A program made the translations under genes and the position numbers. Below the pieces are notes generated by a model, which ran no database searches, was not told where the DNA came from, and worked only from the letters and a program-made list of their open reading frames with translations. Positions 10,001 through 18,565 of a stretch of DNA of 64,000 nt are shown one piece after another. The DNA lies in the NCBI RefSeq assembly GCF_012726295.1, contig NZ_JABAOB010000008.1:329872-393871 (forward strand), given 5' to 3'. The DNA is from Chitinophaga sp. Ak27. GTDB lineage: Bacteria > Bacteroidota > Bacteroidia > Chitinophagales > Chitinophagaceae. The number at the start of each line of letters is the position of its first letter. Position 1 is the stretch's first letter.

Positions 10001-10194
10001 TAGCCATCGAAGCGGTTGAGCCCGTACATAGTGCCAAACCACATAAAGCCTTGCTTATCTTGCAATGTACAGATCACGGCATTGTGTGACAGACCGTTTT
10101 CCACCTGGTAATGCACAAAGCTTTCGGCCTGTCCGTATGTTTTGGTGGCCGCCAGCAGTAGTAGAAAAAAGATATAGCGATAGCCTTTAGGCAT
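7027..10194 (-). CDS. PUL sensor histidine kinase with periplasmic beta-propellers and Y_Y_Y domain
   Basis: The 1055-residue protein has a signal peptide (1-21) and then many reg_prop beta-propeller repeats (about 30-645, e.g. GGIWAGTYFGGVNYF and GHLWIGTEDGGLNKF). A Y_Y_Y domain (about 690-762), one membrane helix (about 770-793), HisKA with phosphorylated H829 (THLAHEIRTPL) and HATPase_c (N945-N946, GTGLGL 1003-1008) follow. It should bind a glycan fragment in the periplasm and phosphorylate the partner regulator encoded next to it. It ends right after the ATPase domain with STWKTNR, lacking the receiver and AraC modules normally fused in hybrid two-component systems. It is divergent from the GH43-GH2-GH127-SusCD operon, its probable target. 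Confidence 0.93.
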   Translation of the reverse strand: MPKGYRYIFFLLLLAATKTYGQAESFVHYQVENGLSHNAVICTLQDKQGFMWFGTMYGLNRFDGYTFRVFQRSEKPGGLGANFILSLFEDDNGLLYVGSDRGVFVYNPRTEQFRELDKKTNGDIHAITKDKQGNIWITSSGRLFRYWSATDSLYTIPTPLNISSICINSDDQLWVSSIDGKVAVYEPVKKSFNTFDVFAHSPAVNSNWISKIAAIGKDSLWICTTTQGVKLFDTRTHSYQDFFIISPEKTEIYARDIICRQPGEYWVATESGIYVYHLPGNKVVNLRKRYNDPYSVSDNAVYSLCKDKEGGIWAGTYFGGVNYFPYQYTSFEKFFPKTGEASLGGNAVREIHNDRYGHLWIGTEDGGLNKFTPATGHFVNIKPVPPPAVGLSHTNIHGLLVTGDSLWIGTFEHGLDIMDIRNGKFIRHYAAGPGPHQLHSNFIHSMLQTRDGQILIATTRGLYQYNRRRDDIEPVPEVPDYMFYVSIFEDHTGTIWLGTVRDGLYYYNRHTGKKGLYLHDPANSRSLSNNRVNRIFEDSQRRLWLATDDGLDLFHPESGQFTTYSTHHGFLSNMIFSMLEDKSGHLWVTTSKGLACFSPKTASAVVFTQANGLLNDQFNYNSAYQDSSGNMYFGSVKGMIRFNPDHFLRNNFQPPVYITGFQVYNKEAQVGDVLKKSIAYTDTIILSHDQSSFSIDFAALSYTSPEMTAYAYKMEGLDKDWTLLATNRKAYFTRLAPGNYHFMVKAANSSGNWSVSPRTLFIKIRPPFWASYWAYAAYLLLLGAIVYAIISWYHQRALQKQKRQMELLEHEKEKEIYQAKIEFFTHLAHEIRTPLTLIKGPMEKVIRKSEEVPPIQKNLRIMERNTDRLLDLTNQLLDFRKTEINGFSLNFVHTDISELLKENHLRFTPAAEQKNIRFKIELSSLHFFAYVDVEALHKILGNLLNNAIKYAATRASIHLLPVNLTDTTFTILVKNDGYIIPPEMREKIFEPFFRAKATEAQSGTGLGLSLSKSLTMLHKGSLELLPTAAGLNIFSLTLPIHQEIEFNLSTWKTNR

Positions 10195-10220
10195 GTATAT
10201 TTAAGTAACTGGTGAGGCTT

Positions 10221-10234
10221 AAAACTATAGTTTT
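10221..10234. promoter_or_regulatory. perfect 14-bp palindrome in the divergent regulator/PUL intergenic region
   Basis: AAAACTATAGTTTT is a perfect palindrome 27 bp from the kinase start codon, inside the 180-bp spacer between the kinase and the GH43 gene. A second, imperfect inverted repeat lies nearer the GH43 gene (about 10328-10352, TTTAAGCGTG ... CACTTAAA). Either could be an operator or part of a promoter. No binding protein can be named. Confidence 0.3.
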
Positions 10235-10374
10235 TTCCGTTAAAAGCTAAAATGATACAAAAGTGATAAAAAATGAGATAAACAGACGCCCGGAAAAACC
10301 AGGGAAATGCTTTCTTTGAGGAAGTCTTTAAGCGTGATTTTTACACTTAAATAATGCGTCGCTAAATCCATGTT

Positions 10375-11397
10375 ATGAAAGTCTGCCAGCTACTTTCCCT
10401 GCTATGTTTATTATTGCTCGCCGGTGTTTGCAGGGCATCCACAGCTGATACCGCAGGAGTATTCACCAACCCGCTGTTGGGGAGTGGTCCTGATCCCTGG
10501 GTGATACAACATAAGGGGTATTATTATTACCTGCATACCACCGGGCATAACCTGGTAATCCGTAAAACCGCGCGGATGTCTGAACTGGGCAGGGCGCCGG
10601 AAATGGTAGTATGGACGCCGCCCCGTAAAGGACCGAATGTGCGGGATGTATGGGCGCCGGAACTGCACCGGCTCGACAACAAATGGTATTTGTATTATAC
10701 CGCGGGATCTTCAGACAGTATTCATCCCCAGCACACTTTTGTATTGGAGAATACGGCGGAAGATCCTACCACCGGTACCTGGACAGACCGGGGACAAATA
10801 AAAGATACTGCCGCCGATTATTTTGCGATAGATGGAACAGTGTTTACATATCAACGCCAGCGTTATTTTATCTGGAGCGGGCATAACGGTAAAGACAATG
10901 TACAGCGCCTCTATATTGCCCGCATGTCCAACCCCTGGACCCTGGTATCGCCCCGGGTGGAAATAGCGGCTCCCAAGTATGCCTGGGAGCAGAACGGGGT
11001 AAATGAAGGCCCGGAAATATTAAGGAATAACCGGGGAGATGTATTCCTGGTATTTTCTGCCTGTGGGTGCTGGACAGAAAATTATACGTTGGGTATCATG
11101 ACCCTGAAAAAAAATGCAGATCCTTTACAACCCGGCAACTGGACCAAATCGGCTGAACCTGTGCTGAAAAGCAAACCGGAAAATGGCGCTTTCGCGCCAG
11201 GGCACAACGGCTTTTTTAAATCAGTGGACGGGCGTGAAGACTGGATTATTTATCATGCCAATTCAAAAGCAGGACAAGGCTGCGGAGGTGCCCGGAATCC
11301 GCGTATCCAACAGATTAGCTGGCGCCCGGATGGACGCCCTGATTTTGGGGAACCCGTGAAAATAAATACACCACTAAAAAGACCTTCCGGAGAATAA
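10375..11397 (+). CDS. secreted glycoside hydrolase family 43 (arabinosidase/xylosidase type)
   Basis: The 340-residue protein has a signal peptide (about 1-21) and a single five-bladed GH43 catalytic domain. Catalytic residues are visible: base D40 (GSGPDPWV), pKa-modulating D153 (AIDGTVF) and acid E211 (NEGPEIL). H277 (APGHNGF) sits where GH43 enzymes hold a Ca2+-linked histidine. GH43 members mostly release alpha-L-arabinofuranose or cleave arabinan, and some act on beta-xylosides or galactans; the subfamily cannot be fixed here. It is the first gene of the PUL operon, 19 bp before the GH2 gene, and faces away from the sensor kinase. Acts in the periplasm or on the surface. Confidence 0.9.
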   Translation: MKVCQLLSLLCLLLLAGVCRASTADTAGVFTNPLLGSGPDPWVIQHKGYYYYLHTTGHNLVIRKTARMSELGRAPEMVVWTPPRKGPNVRDVWAPELHRLDNKWYLYYTAGSSDSIHPQHTFVLENTAEDPTTGTWTDRGQIKDTAADYFAIDGTVFTYQRQRYFIWSGHNGKDNVQRLYIARMSNPWTLVSPRVEIAAPKYAWEQNGVNEGPEILRNNRGDVFLVFSACGCWTENYTLGIMTLKKNADPLQPGNWTKSAEPVLKSKPENGAFAPGHNGFFKSVDGREDWIIYHANSKAGQGCGGARNPRIQQISWRPDGRPDFGEPVKINTPLKRPSGE

Positions 11398-11416
11398 AAT
11401 CACTATAAGTATACAT

Positions 11417-13261
11417 ATGAAAAAGACGTACCTATTTTTTGCGCTGGCATTAGGATTGGGGTGGAACGCCGCCAACGCACAGCAGGAATGGAAAATGGTG
11501 GCTGGTAAAATTGCTACGCCCTGGAGTGAAAAGGTATCACCTGCCGCTACCTTGCCGGAATATCCACGTCCGCAGCTGGTAAGAGGCAACTGGAAAAATC
11601 TGAATGGCCTGTGGAATTATGCTATCCAACCAAAAGGAAAGGAAAAACCTGCCACCTGGGATGGAAAGATACTGGTGCCTTTTGCCGTGGAATCGGCTTT
11701 ATCAGGCGTAGGCCGCAACGTAGGTAAAGACAACGAACTTTGGTATAATACCTCGCTTACGTTACCCGGCACCATGCAGGGAAAGAAGATATTATTGCAT
11801 TTTGGCGCATCCGACTGGCGTACTACCGTATACGTGAACGGACAGGAAGCAGGTCAGCACGAAGGTGGCTTTGATCCATTCACACTGGATATCACCTCCC
11901 TGGTTAAAAAAGGCAAACAAGACATCGTAGTGCGGGTATGGGACCCCACCAACGAAGGTCCGCAGCCGAGAGGTAAACAGGTGGTAAAACCCGAAGGCAT
12001 CTGGTATACGCCTGTAACCGGTATCTGGCAAACCGTATGGATAGAAGCCGTAGCAGATACTTATATTGCCGGCACCCGCCAAACACCGGATATTGATCAG
12101 CAAACGCTTACCGTAACACCCAATGTGGCCAATGCAAAAGCCGGTGATGTAGTAACAGTAGCCGCTTTCGACGGCGCCAATAAAGTAGCCGAGCAAGTGA
12201 TCAGTGGCGACAATGCCATATTGAAAATTGCGTCGCCCAAATTGTGGTCACCGGAATCACCTTTCCTGTACGATCTCAAACTAACGATAACGCGTAAAGG
12301 AAAAGTAATAGACGAAGTAAAAAGTTATTTCGCCATGCGCAAATCTTCTATTGGTAAAGATGCCAATGGTATCCAGCGCATGTTGCTGAACAACCGCTTT
12401 GTATTCCAGTTTGGCCCGCTGGACCAGGGCTGGTGGCCCGACGGCTTGTATACCGCACCTACAGACGAAGCCCTGAAATACGATATCGTACAAACGAAAG
12501 CCATGGGCTTTAACATGATCCGTAAACATATCAAAGTAGAACCTGCCCGCTGGTATTATTACTGCGATCAGTTAGGTATGCTGGTATGGCAGGATATGCC
12601 CAGTGGCGACCTGGGTAATGGCTGGGAGCCACGTCCCGGTATCATCGATCGCGCTACCGATCAGCATCGCTCACCCGAATCGGAAGGCTACTACCGGAAA
12701 GAATGGAATGCTATTATCGATCACTTATACAACTACCCGTCTATCATAGTATGGACGCCATTCAACGAAGCATGGGGCCAGTTTAAAACGATGGACATCG
12801 CCCAGTGGACTATGCAGAAAGATCCTTCCCGCCTCGTGAATACTGCCAGCGGTGGTAACTTCTATCCCGTAGGACCTATCATCGACCTGCATAACTATCC
12901 GGAGCCAGCCATGCCGGATCCGGCTGTTTATGGCGACAAGCGCGCTATCGTGCTGGGAGAATTCGGAGGACTGGGATTGCCGGTAGATGGGCATGTTTGG
13001 CAACAAAAAGATAACTGGGGATACCAGAGCTTTAAGAATGCCAACGACCTGTTTAAACGCTACAGCGGATTTACGGATCGCCTGGAAACACTGATTAAAC
13101 AGGGATTGTCGGCTGCTGTATATACACAGACTACCGATGTAGAAGTCGAGATTAACGGTTTAATGACCTACGACCGTAAAGTGCAGAAGGTACCGGTAGA
13201 ACAACTGAAACAAGTACATCAGAAATTATATAATCCAGCACTGGTAACCTTAAAACCCTGA
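11417..13261 (+). CDS. secreted glycoside hydrolase family 2
   Basis: The 614-residue protein has a signal peptide (1-21, ending NAANAQQ). A jelly-roll sugar-binding domain (about 50-215, including HFGASDWRTTVYVNGQEAG), an Ig-like domain (about 220-310) and a TIM barrel follow. The acid/base is E451 (VWTPFNEAWGQF) and the nucleophile E515 (IVLGEFGGLG). GH2 includes beta-galactosidases, beta-mannosidases, beta-glucuronidases and alpha-L-arabinopyranosidases; nothing seen here chooses among them. It lacks the extra C-terminal domains of LacZ. It is followed after only 2 bp by the GH127 gene, so the two are co-transcribed. Confidence 0.9.
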   Translation: MKKTYLFFALALGLGWNAANAQQEWKMVAGKIATPWSEKVSPAATLPEYPRPQLVRGNWKNLNGLWNYAIQPKGKEKPATWDGKILVPFAVESALSGVGRNVGKDNELWYNTSLTLPGTMQGKKILLHFGASDWRTTVYVNGQEAGQHEGGFDPFTLDITSLVKKGKQDIVVRVWDPTNEGPQPRGKQVVKPEGIWYTPVTGIWQTVWIEAVADTYIAGTRQTPDIDQQTLTVTPNVANAKAGDVVTVAAFDGANKVAEQVISGDNAILKIASPKLWSPESPFLYDLKLTITRKGKVIDEVKSYFAMRKSSIGKDANGIQRMLLNNRFVFQFGPLDQGWWPDGLYTAPTDEALKYDIVQTKAMGFNMIRKHIKVEPARWYYYCDQLGMLVWQDMPSGDLGNGWEPRPGIIDRATDQHRSPESEGYYRKEWNAIIDHLYNYPSIIVWTPFNEAWGQFKTMDIAQWTMQKDPSRLVNTASGGNFYPVGPIIDLHNYPEPAMPDPAVYGDKRAIVLGEFGGLGLPVDGHVWQQKDNWGYQSFKNANDLFKRYSGFTDRLETLIKQGLSAAVYTQTTDVEVEINGLMTYDRKVQKVPVEQLKQVHQKLYNPALVTLKP

Positions 13262-13263
13262 TA

Positions 13264-15318
13264 ATGGAACAACGAAAGAAGTTTGGTTTATTGATTCTTT
13301 CTGTTTTTTCTGTGGGAATAACAACGGCGGATGCATCGCATCCGCCGGTTACCAGTGCAGACACCTCGTCGTTTGTAGCACCTGTATATCAGCCGTTACC
13401 ACTGGGTGCTATTAGGCCTCAGGGATGGTTACGGCATCAGCTGCAAATCATGCGTGACGGCACCACTGGCCACCTGGATGAAGTCTACAATAAGGTGAAG
13501 CAAGACAATGGCTGGCTGGGTGGAAAAGGCGATGGTTGGGAAGAAACGCCTTACTGGCTCGATGGCGCCGTTCCCCTGGCTTACCTGCTGGATGATAAAG
13601 CCCTGCAACAGAAAGCAAAAAGATATATTGACTGGACCCTGCAACACCAACGGCCTTCCGGCTATTTCGGCCCGGTTACTAATGTAGAGCGGTCTGGTAA
13701 TGTAACCATCAATTTGGATAATGCCGACCAGGGCGAAGACTGGTGGCCGAAGATGGTGATGCTAAAGGTTTTGCAACAGTATTATACGGCGACAAATGAT
13801 ACCCGCGTTTTATCTTTTATGACGCGGTACTTTAATTACCAGTTACAAGCCCTGAAAAAATGTCCGTTGGGTAAATGGACTGAATGGGCCACTTCCCGGG
13901 GAGCGGAGAATGTGATGATAGCACAATGGCTGTATGGGATCACCAAAGATAAGCAGTTGCTGGAGCTGTCCAACCTGCTGCAATCACAGGCATTTGCCTG
14001 GAGCGATTGGCTGGGCAACCGCAGCTGGGTGATAGACGCTGCTGCACAACAGAACGATCAGTACTGGATGCGCCGCCACGGCGTAAATGTAGGAATGGGC
14101 CTCAAGGCGCCAGCGCTGGATTATCAGCGTACCGGCAACAAGAAATACCTGGAGGATCTGCACACGGGTTTCGCCGACCTGATGCACCTGCATGGACTGC
14201 CCATGGGTATTTTTTCTGCTGATGAGGACCTGCACGGTAACGCCCCTACGCAGGGAACGGAGCTATGCGCCATCGTAGAATCTATGTTCTCACTGGAAGA
14301 AATTATTAGTATCACCGGCGATCCTGTTTATATGGATGCCCTGGAGCGCATGACCTTTAATGCCCTGCCTACGCAAACCACCGACGACTACAACAATAAG
14401 CAGTATTTCCAGATGGCCAACCAGGTCAATATCAAAAGGGGCGTATTTAATTTTTCCCTGCCGTTTGACCGGGAAATGAATAATGTGCTGGGCATGAAAA
14501 GCGGCTATACCTGCTGCCTGGCTAATATGCACCAGGGCTGGACGAAATTCGCTTCGCACCTCTGGTACAGCACTGCCGGCAATGGCCTGGCTGCACTTAC
14601 TTACAGTCCCAATGAAGTAACGGCTAAAGTAGGAAAAACAAATACCGCTGTAACGATTAAAGAAGTAACTGCCTACCCGTTTGAAGAGCAGGTGCGTTTC
14701 GACCTGGCAATGTCACAGGCGGTATCATTTCCTTTGCAGCTGCGCATCCCTGCCTGGTGTGAAGCAGCGGTGGTGATAATCAACGGCGAGAAAGTGCGCA
14801 GTGAAAAAGGTGGCCAGGTAATCACCCTGGAGCGCAACTGGCGTAATGGCGACCAGGTGACCCTGCAACTGCCTATGCAGCTGCGTACCTCCAACTGGGG
14901 ACGAAACTCACGTACCATCGAACGAGGACCTGTCGTATATGCGTTGAAGTTAGGAGAACGCTGGGAAAAAGGACATGATGATGCGGAAGGTGATTATTTC
15001 AGTGTATATCCGGCCGGCGACTGGAACTATGGACTCCCGGAAAAAATTATTCAATCACCCGCACAATACCTGAAGATAACGCAGGTGCAACCGGTAACTG
15101 ACCAGTTTGTCTGGAACCTGGAGCATGCCCCTGTAACAATTACCACCACCGGGAAAAAAATCCCGGAATGGAAGCTGGTAGATGATGTAGCGCCACAACC
15201 CGTAACAGATAGAAATGGTATTTATAAAGGCCGTGTAAACGAACAGGAAGAAACCATCAGCCTGGTACCATATGGATGTACCAAGGTAAGAATCGTAGCA
15301 TTTCCCGTTGTAAAGTAA
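13264..15318 (+). CDS. secreted glycoside hydrolase family 127 (beta-L-arabinofuranosidase type, DUF1680)
   Basis: The 684-residue protein has a signal peptide (about 1-24), an (alpha/alpha)6 barrel and C-terminal beta domains. The zinc and catalytic cysteine site known from bifidobacterial HypBA1 is recognisable: E333 and C335 (GTELCAIVE), then C417-C418 (GYTCCLANMHQGW). C417 is the expected nucleophile. An acidic SADEDL segment (318-323) precedes it where the acid/base should lie. Known GH127 enzymes release beta-L-arabinofuranose, and one RG-II enzyme acts on aceric acid. Here the enzyme sits between GH2 and SusC, so a role in trimming imported pectin- or plant-glycoprotein-like oligosaccharides is inferred. 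Confidence 0.88.
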   Translation: MEQRKKFGLLILSVFSVGITTADASHPPVTSADTSSFVAPVYQPLPLGAIRPQGWLRHQLQIMRDGTTGHLDEVYNKVKQDNGWLGGKGDGWEETPYWLDGAVPLAYLLDDKALQQKAKRYIDWTLQHQRPSGYFGPVTNVERSGNVTINLDNADQGEDWWPKMVMLKVLQQYYTATNDTRVLSFMTRYFNYQLQALKKCPLGKWTEWATSRGAENVMIAQWLYGITKDKQLLELSNLLQSQAFAWSDWLGNRSWVIDAAAQQNDQYWMRRHGVNVGMGLKAPALDYQRTGNKKYLEDLHTGFADLMHLHGLPMGIFSADEDLHGNAPTQGTELCAIVESMFSLEEIISITGDPVYMDALERMTFNALPTQTTDDYNNKQYFQMANQVNIKRGVFNFSLPFDREMNNVLGMKSGYTCCLANMHQGWTKFASHLWYSTAGNGLAALTYSPNEVTAKVGKTNTAVTIKEVTAYPFEEQVRFDLAMSQAVSFPLQLRIPAWCEAAVVIINGEKVRSEKGGQVITLERNWRNGDQVTLQLPMQLRTSNWGRNSRTIERGPVVYALKLGERWEKGHDDAEGDYFSVYPAGDWNYGLPEKIIQSPAQYLKITQVQPVTDQFVWNLEHAPVTITTTGKKIPEWKLVDDVAPQPVTDRNGIYKGRVNEQEETISLVPYGCTKVRIVAFPVVK

Positions 15319-15387
15319 TTGCAAGATCAACCAAAACTGACAGTTATGAAAAACTGATAAACCAATAAACCACACAAAAATAATGTT

Positions 15388-18300
15388 ATGAAAAAGCGAT
15401 TACGTATCCGCATCCCAATGCGGAATGTAATACTGGCTGGGCTATGCCCGCTACTGTCGGTATTACTGCTCTTCTGCGCCCTTACGGGCCACGCTGCTCC
15501 GGCAGATATCATTGTTTCAGGTAAAGTAACAGATGACAAGGACATGGCCCTGGTCGGCGTTACGGTAAGCGTGAAAGGCACCTCCAAAGGGACTTCCACC
15601 GATGCCAACGGCGCTTTCAGTTTGTCGGTGCCCGACAAAAATGCCATACTGGTATTTTCCTATGTGGGTTACGTTAAACAGGAAATGCCCGCAGGCGACA
15701 AAAATGTACAGCATGTAAAACTGGAAACAGATAGTAAAGGATTGGGAGAAGTGATTGTGGTAGGTTATGGTACCCAGAAAAAAGAATCGGTGACAGGCGC
15801 CATTTCCGGCGTTACCAGCAAAGACCTGGAACGGGTGCATGCCTCCACGGTGAGCGCTACGCTGGCAGGTAAAATACCCGGCGTGAGTTTTCGGATGCCC
15901 GATGGCCGCCCTGGCGCCGCCGCCAATATCCAGGTGCGTAACTTCGGAAACGTATTGTATGTGATTGATGGAATCCAGAAGGATGCCGGCCAATTTAACA
16001 ACATCTCCCCCAACGATATTGAAAGTATTTCTGTGCTGAAAGATGCTTCTGCAGCTATATATGGAGTAAGAGCGGCCAATGGCGTAGTAGTGGTTACCAC
16101 TAAAAGAGGAAAGGCCGGCAGCAATACGATTAACGTAGACGCCTATACGGGATGGCAAAACTGGTCGCGCTTCCCCAAAACAGTAAATGCCTATGAGTGG
16201 ATGCTGGCCAAAGCCGATGCAGAGATGAATGCGGAAAATCCGCATACCGATATTACCCAGGCAGAACTGGATAAGTGGAAAGCCGGCACAGAAAAGGGGT
16301 ATCGCAGCTTCGACTGGTATGATTTCATCATCAAGAAAAATGCCCCCCAATATTCTGTTAACGTAAATGCCACCGGGGGAACGGAAAATATTAACTACTA
16401 TCTGTCCGTTACCCGCCTGGATCAGAAATCAGTGTTGGGAAGAGAGTTTGATTTCAACCGTACCAACATACAAAGTAATGTGGATGCCAAGGTAGCCAAA
16501 CGGATAAAAGTAGGCGTACAGATCAATGGGCGTATTGAAGAAAGGGATAATCCCGGCGTACCTGGCGGTGATGATTACTGGGCGCCCCGTTTTGCCTTAT
16601 TCCGCAACCGCCCTACAGAACGGCCCTATGCCAACGATAACCCGCTTTACCCGAACGACATCGGTCATAATACGGAGAACTGGGCGGTGCAAACCAAAGC
16701 CATCTCCGGCTACTGGACCGAAGACTGGCGGGTACTGCAAACCAACTTCAATGCGTCGTATGAAACACCCATCAAAGGACTGACGCTGAAAGGCATGTAC
16801 TCGTACTATTTTGCAGACAGGCTGATGAACGGTCACGAATATACGTACGATACCTATACGTATCAGCCGCAAACAGATACCTACCTCCGCACCGGCGGAA
16901 GCTCCAATCCATGGCGGGAGAGAGGTACGCATAAGGTATTGGAAAATGTAGTGCAGGGACAAATTAACTATAATAATACTTTCGGCCGGCACACGATCGG
17001 CGCTACCGTGGTATCTGAGCGCATCAAGCGCCGTGAGCTGGATGTATGGGTACACGCCGTACCCAAGAGCAACCTGTTGCCATTGCTGCAGTTTTCCGAT
17101 ATGGACACCTATGACGACAAAGACTGGAGCGAAGCACGCGTGGGTTACATAGGCCGTTTCACCTACGCTTTCAGCGATAAATATTTCCTGGAACTCGCCG
17201 GCCGTTATGATGGTTCCTGGAAGTTTTCACCGGATAAAAGATGGGGCTTCTTCCCTTCTATTTCTGCCGGATGGCGGCTAACAGAGGAGCAGTTCTTCAA
17301 ACGCTGGATGGGCGGCAGTTCCGTATTAACAGAGCTGAAACTCCGCGCTTCCTATGGTGAGCTGGGAGATGATGATATTGGTATCGGTGCATACGACTAT
17401 ATGCCGGGTTATACCTACGGGACTTCTACCGTGATACTGGATGGCACCGTGATCAGGGGTTCCCGCGATAAAGGGGTACCTAATAACCGCCTGTCGTGGT
17501 TTGTAAGTAAGATCGCGGATATAGGCATAGACTACCAGTTGTGGAATGGTAAAGTATATGGCTCGATCGATTGGTTTAACCGTAAGCGTTCCGGGCTGCG
17601 TGGCCGCAAGTACGATGTACTGGTGCCCAGTGAAATTGGCTACAACCTGCCGGATGAAAACGTAAACAGCGATGCCCAGAAGGGGGGCGAGTTTTCCATT
17701 GCATACACTTCCAATATCCGGAAAGTAAATTTTGTAGTAGGTGGTAACGTGTCTTATTCCAGGAGCCGTTTCCTGGAGTCCTATAAGCCTGTGTGGGGCA
17801 ACTCCTGGGATCATTACCGGAATTCCCAGGAAAACAGGTGGAGCAATATTTTCTGGGGATATGAGGCCATCGGGCAGTTCCAGTCTCAGGAAGAAATCAA
17901 CAAGTATCCTGTTAATGTAGATGGCCAGGGAAATAAAACCCTGTTGCCCGGCGATATTATTTACAAAGATGTGAATGGCGATAATGTGATCGACGACCGG
18001 GACATGCGCCCCATTGGTTATCAAACCACCGGTAACCCTACCGTTAACTTCGGTTTTAACCTGGGCGTAAGATGGAATGGTTTCGACTTTGCGGCCGATT
18101 TCTCCGGCGGCGCGATGTATTCCTACAACCAGAACTGGGAAATGCGCTGGCCTTTCCAAAATGGTGGTAACCTGCTCCGTCAGTTCTACGACGATCGCTG
18201 GCACCGCGAAGATCCTTTTGATGTGAACAGCAAATGGATCCCGGGAAAGAACCCTCCATTGCGGTTTAACCGGGGCGACCACAGCAACTACAACAAACCG

Positions 18301-18546
18301 TCTACTTTCTGGCTGCACAATGTACGTTATGTGAGGTTAAGAACGCTGGAGCTGGGATATACACTGCCACAGGATTTACTGGACAGGGTGAAAATCAAGA
18401 AGACCAGGGTGTATGTGAATACTTATAACCTGTTTTCAATAGACAATGTGAAATCCCTGGGTATAGAGCCTGAGATTGCAGACGAAAACGGGTTGCAGTA
18501 TCCGCAGAATAAGTTGATCAACGTGGGTCTGAATCTTACTTTCTAA
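15388..18546 (+). CDS. SusC/RagA-family TonB-linked outer membrane transporter
   Basis: The 1052-residue outer membrane protein imports oligosaccharides with energy from TonB. It has an N-terminal signal (about 1-37) and a carboxypeptidase-regulatory-like beta-sandwich (about 42-112, VSGKVTDDKDMALVGVTVSV). The linker IVVGYGTQKKESVTGAIS marks the start of the plug domain, which includes DIESISVLKDASAAIYGVRA. A 22-strand barrel ends with a C-terminal aromatic residue (NVGLNLTF). Length is typical for the family. The partner SusD-like gene follows after 19 bp. The substrate cannot be read from sequence and is inferred from the neighbouring glycosidases. Confidence 0.95.
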   Translation: MKKRLRIRIPMRNVILAGLCPLLSVLLLFCALTGHAAPADIIVSGKVTDDKDMALVGVTVSVKGTSKGTSTDANGAFSLSVPDKNAILVFSYVGYVKQEMPAGDKNVQHVKLETDSKGLGEVIVVGYGTQKKESVTGAISGVTSKDLERVHASTVSATLAGKIPGVSFRMPDGRPGAAANIQVRNFGNVLYVIDGIQKDAGQFNNISPNDIESISVLKDASAAIYGVRAANGVVVVTTKRGKAGSNTINVDAYTGWQNWSRFPKTVNAYEWMLAKADAEMNAENPHTDITQAELDKWKAGTEKGYRSFDWYDFIIKKNAPQYSVNVNATGGTENINYYLSVTRLDQKSVLGREFDFNRTNIQSNVDAKVAKRIKVGVQINGRIEERDNPGVPGGDDYWAPRFALFRNRPTERPYANDNPLYPNDIGHNTENWAVQTKAISGYWTEDWRVLQTNFNASYETPIKGLTLKGMYSYYFADRLMNGHEYTYDTYTYQPQTDTYLRTGGSSNPWRERGTHKVLENVVQGQINYNNTFGRHTIGATVVSERIKRRELDVWVHAVPKSNLLPLLQFSDMDTYDDKDWSEARVGYIGRFTYAFSDKYFLELAGRYDGSWKFSPDKRWGFFPSISAGWRLTEEQFFKRWMGGSSVLTELKLRASYGELGDDDIGIGAYDYMPGYTYGTSTVILDGTVIRGSRDKGVPNNRLSWFVSKIADIGIDYQLWNGKVYGSIDWFNRKRSGLRGRKYDVLVPSEIGYNLPDENVNSDAQKGGEFSIAYTSNIRKVNFVVGGNVSYSRSRFLESYKPVWGNSWDHYRNSQENRWSNIFWGYEAIGQFQSQEEINKYPVNVDGQGNKTLLPGDIIYKDVNGDNVIDDRDMRPIGYQTTGNPTVNFGFNLGVRWNGFDFAADFSGGAMYSYNQNWEMRWPFQNGGNLLRQFYDDRWHREDPFDVNSKWIPGKNPPLRFNRGDHSNYNKPSTFWLHNVRYVRLRTLELGYTLPQDLLDRVKIKKTRVYVNTYNLFSIDNVKSLGIEPEIADENGLQYPQNKLINVGLNLTF

Positions 18547-18565
18547 GTAATAAATAAAATGAGTT

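Noticed and set aside
17326..18318. 330-codon minus-strand frame inside susC
   Set aside because: Complement of a conserved SusC barrel; no independent support.
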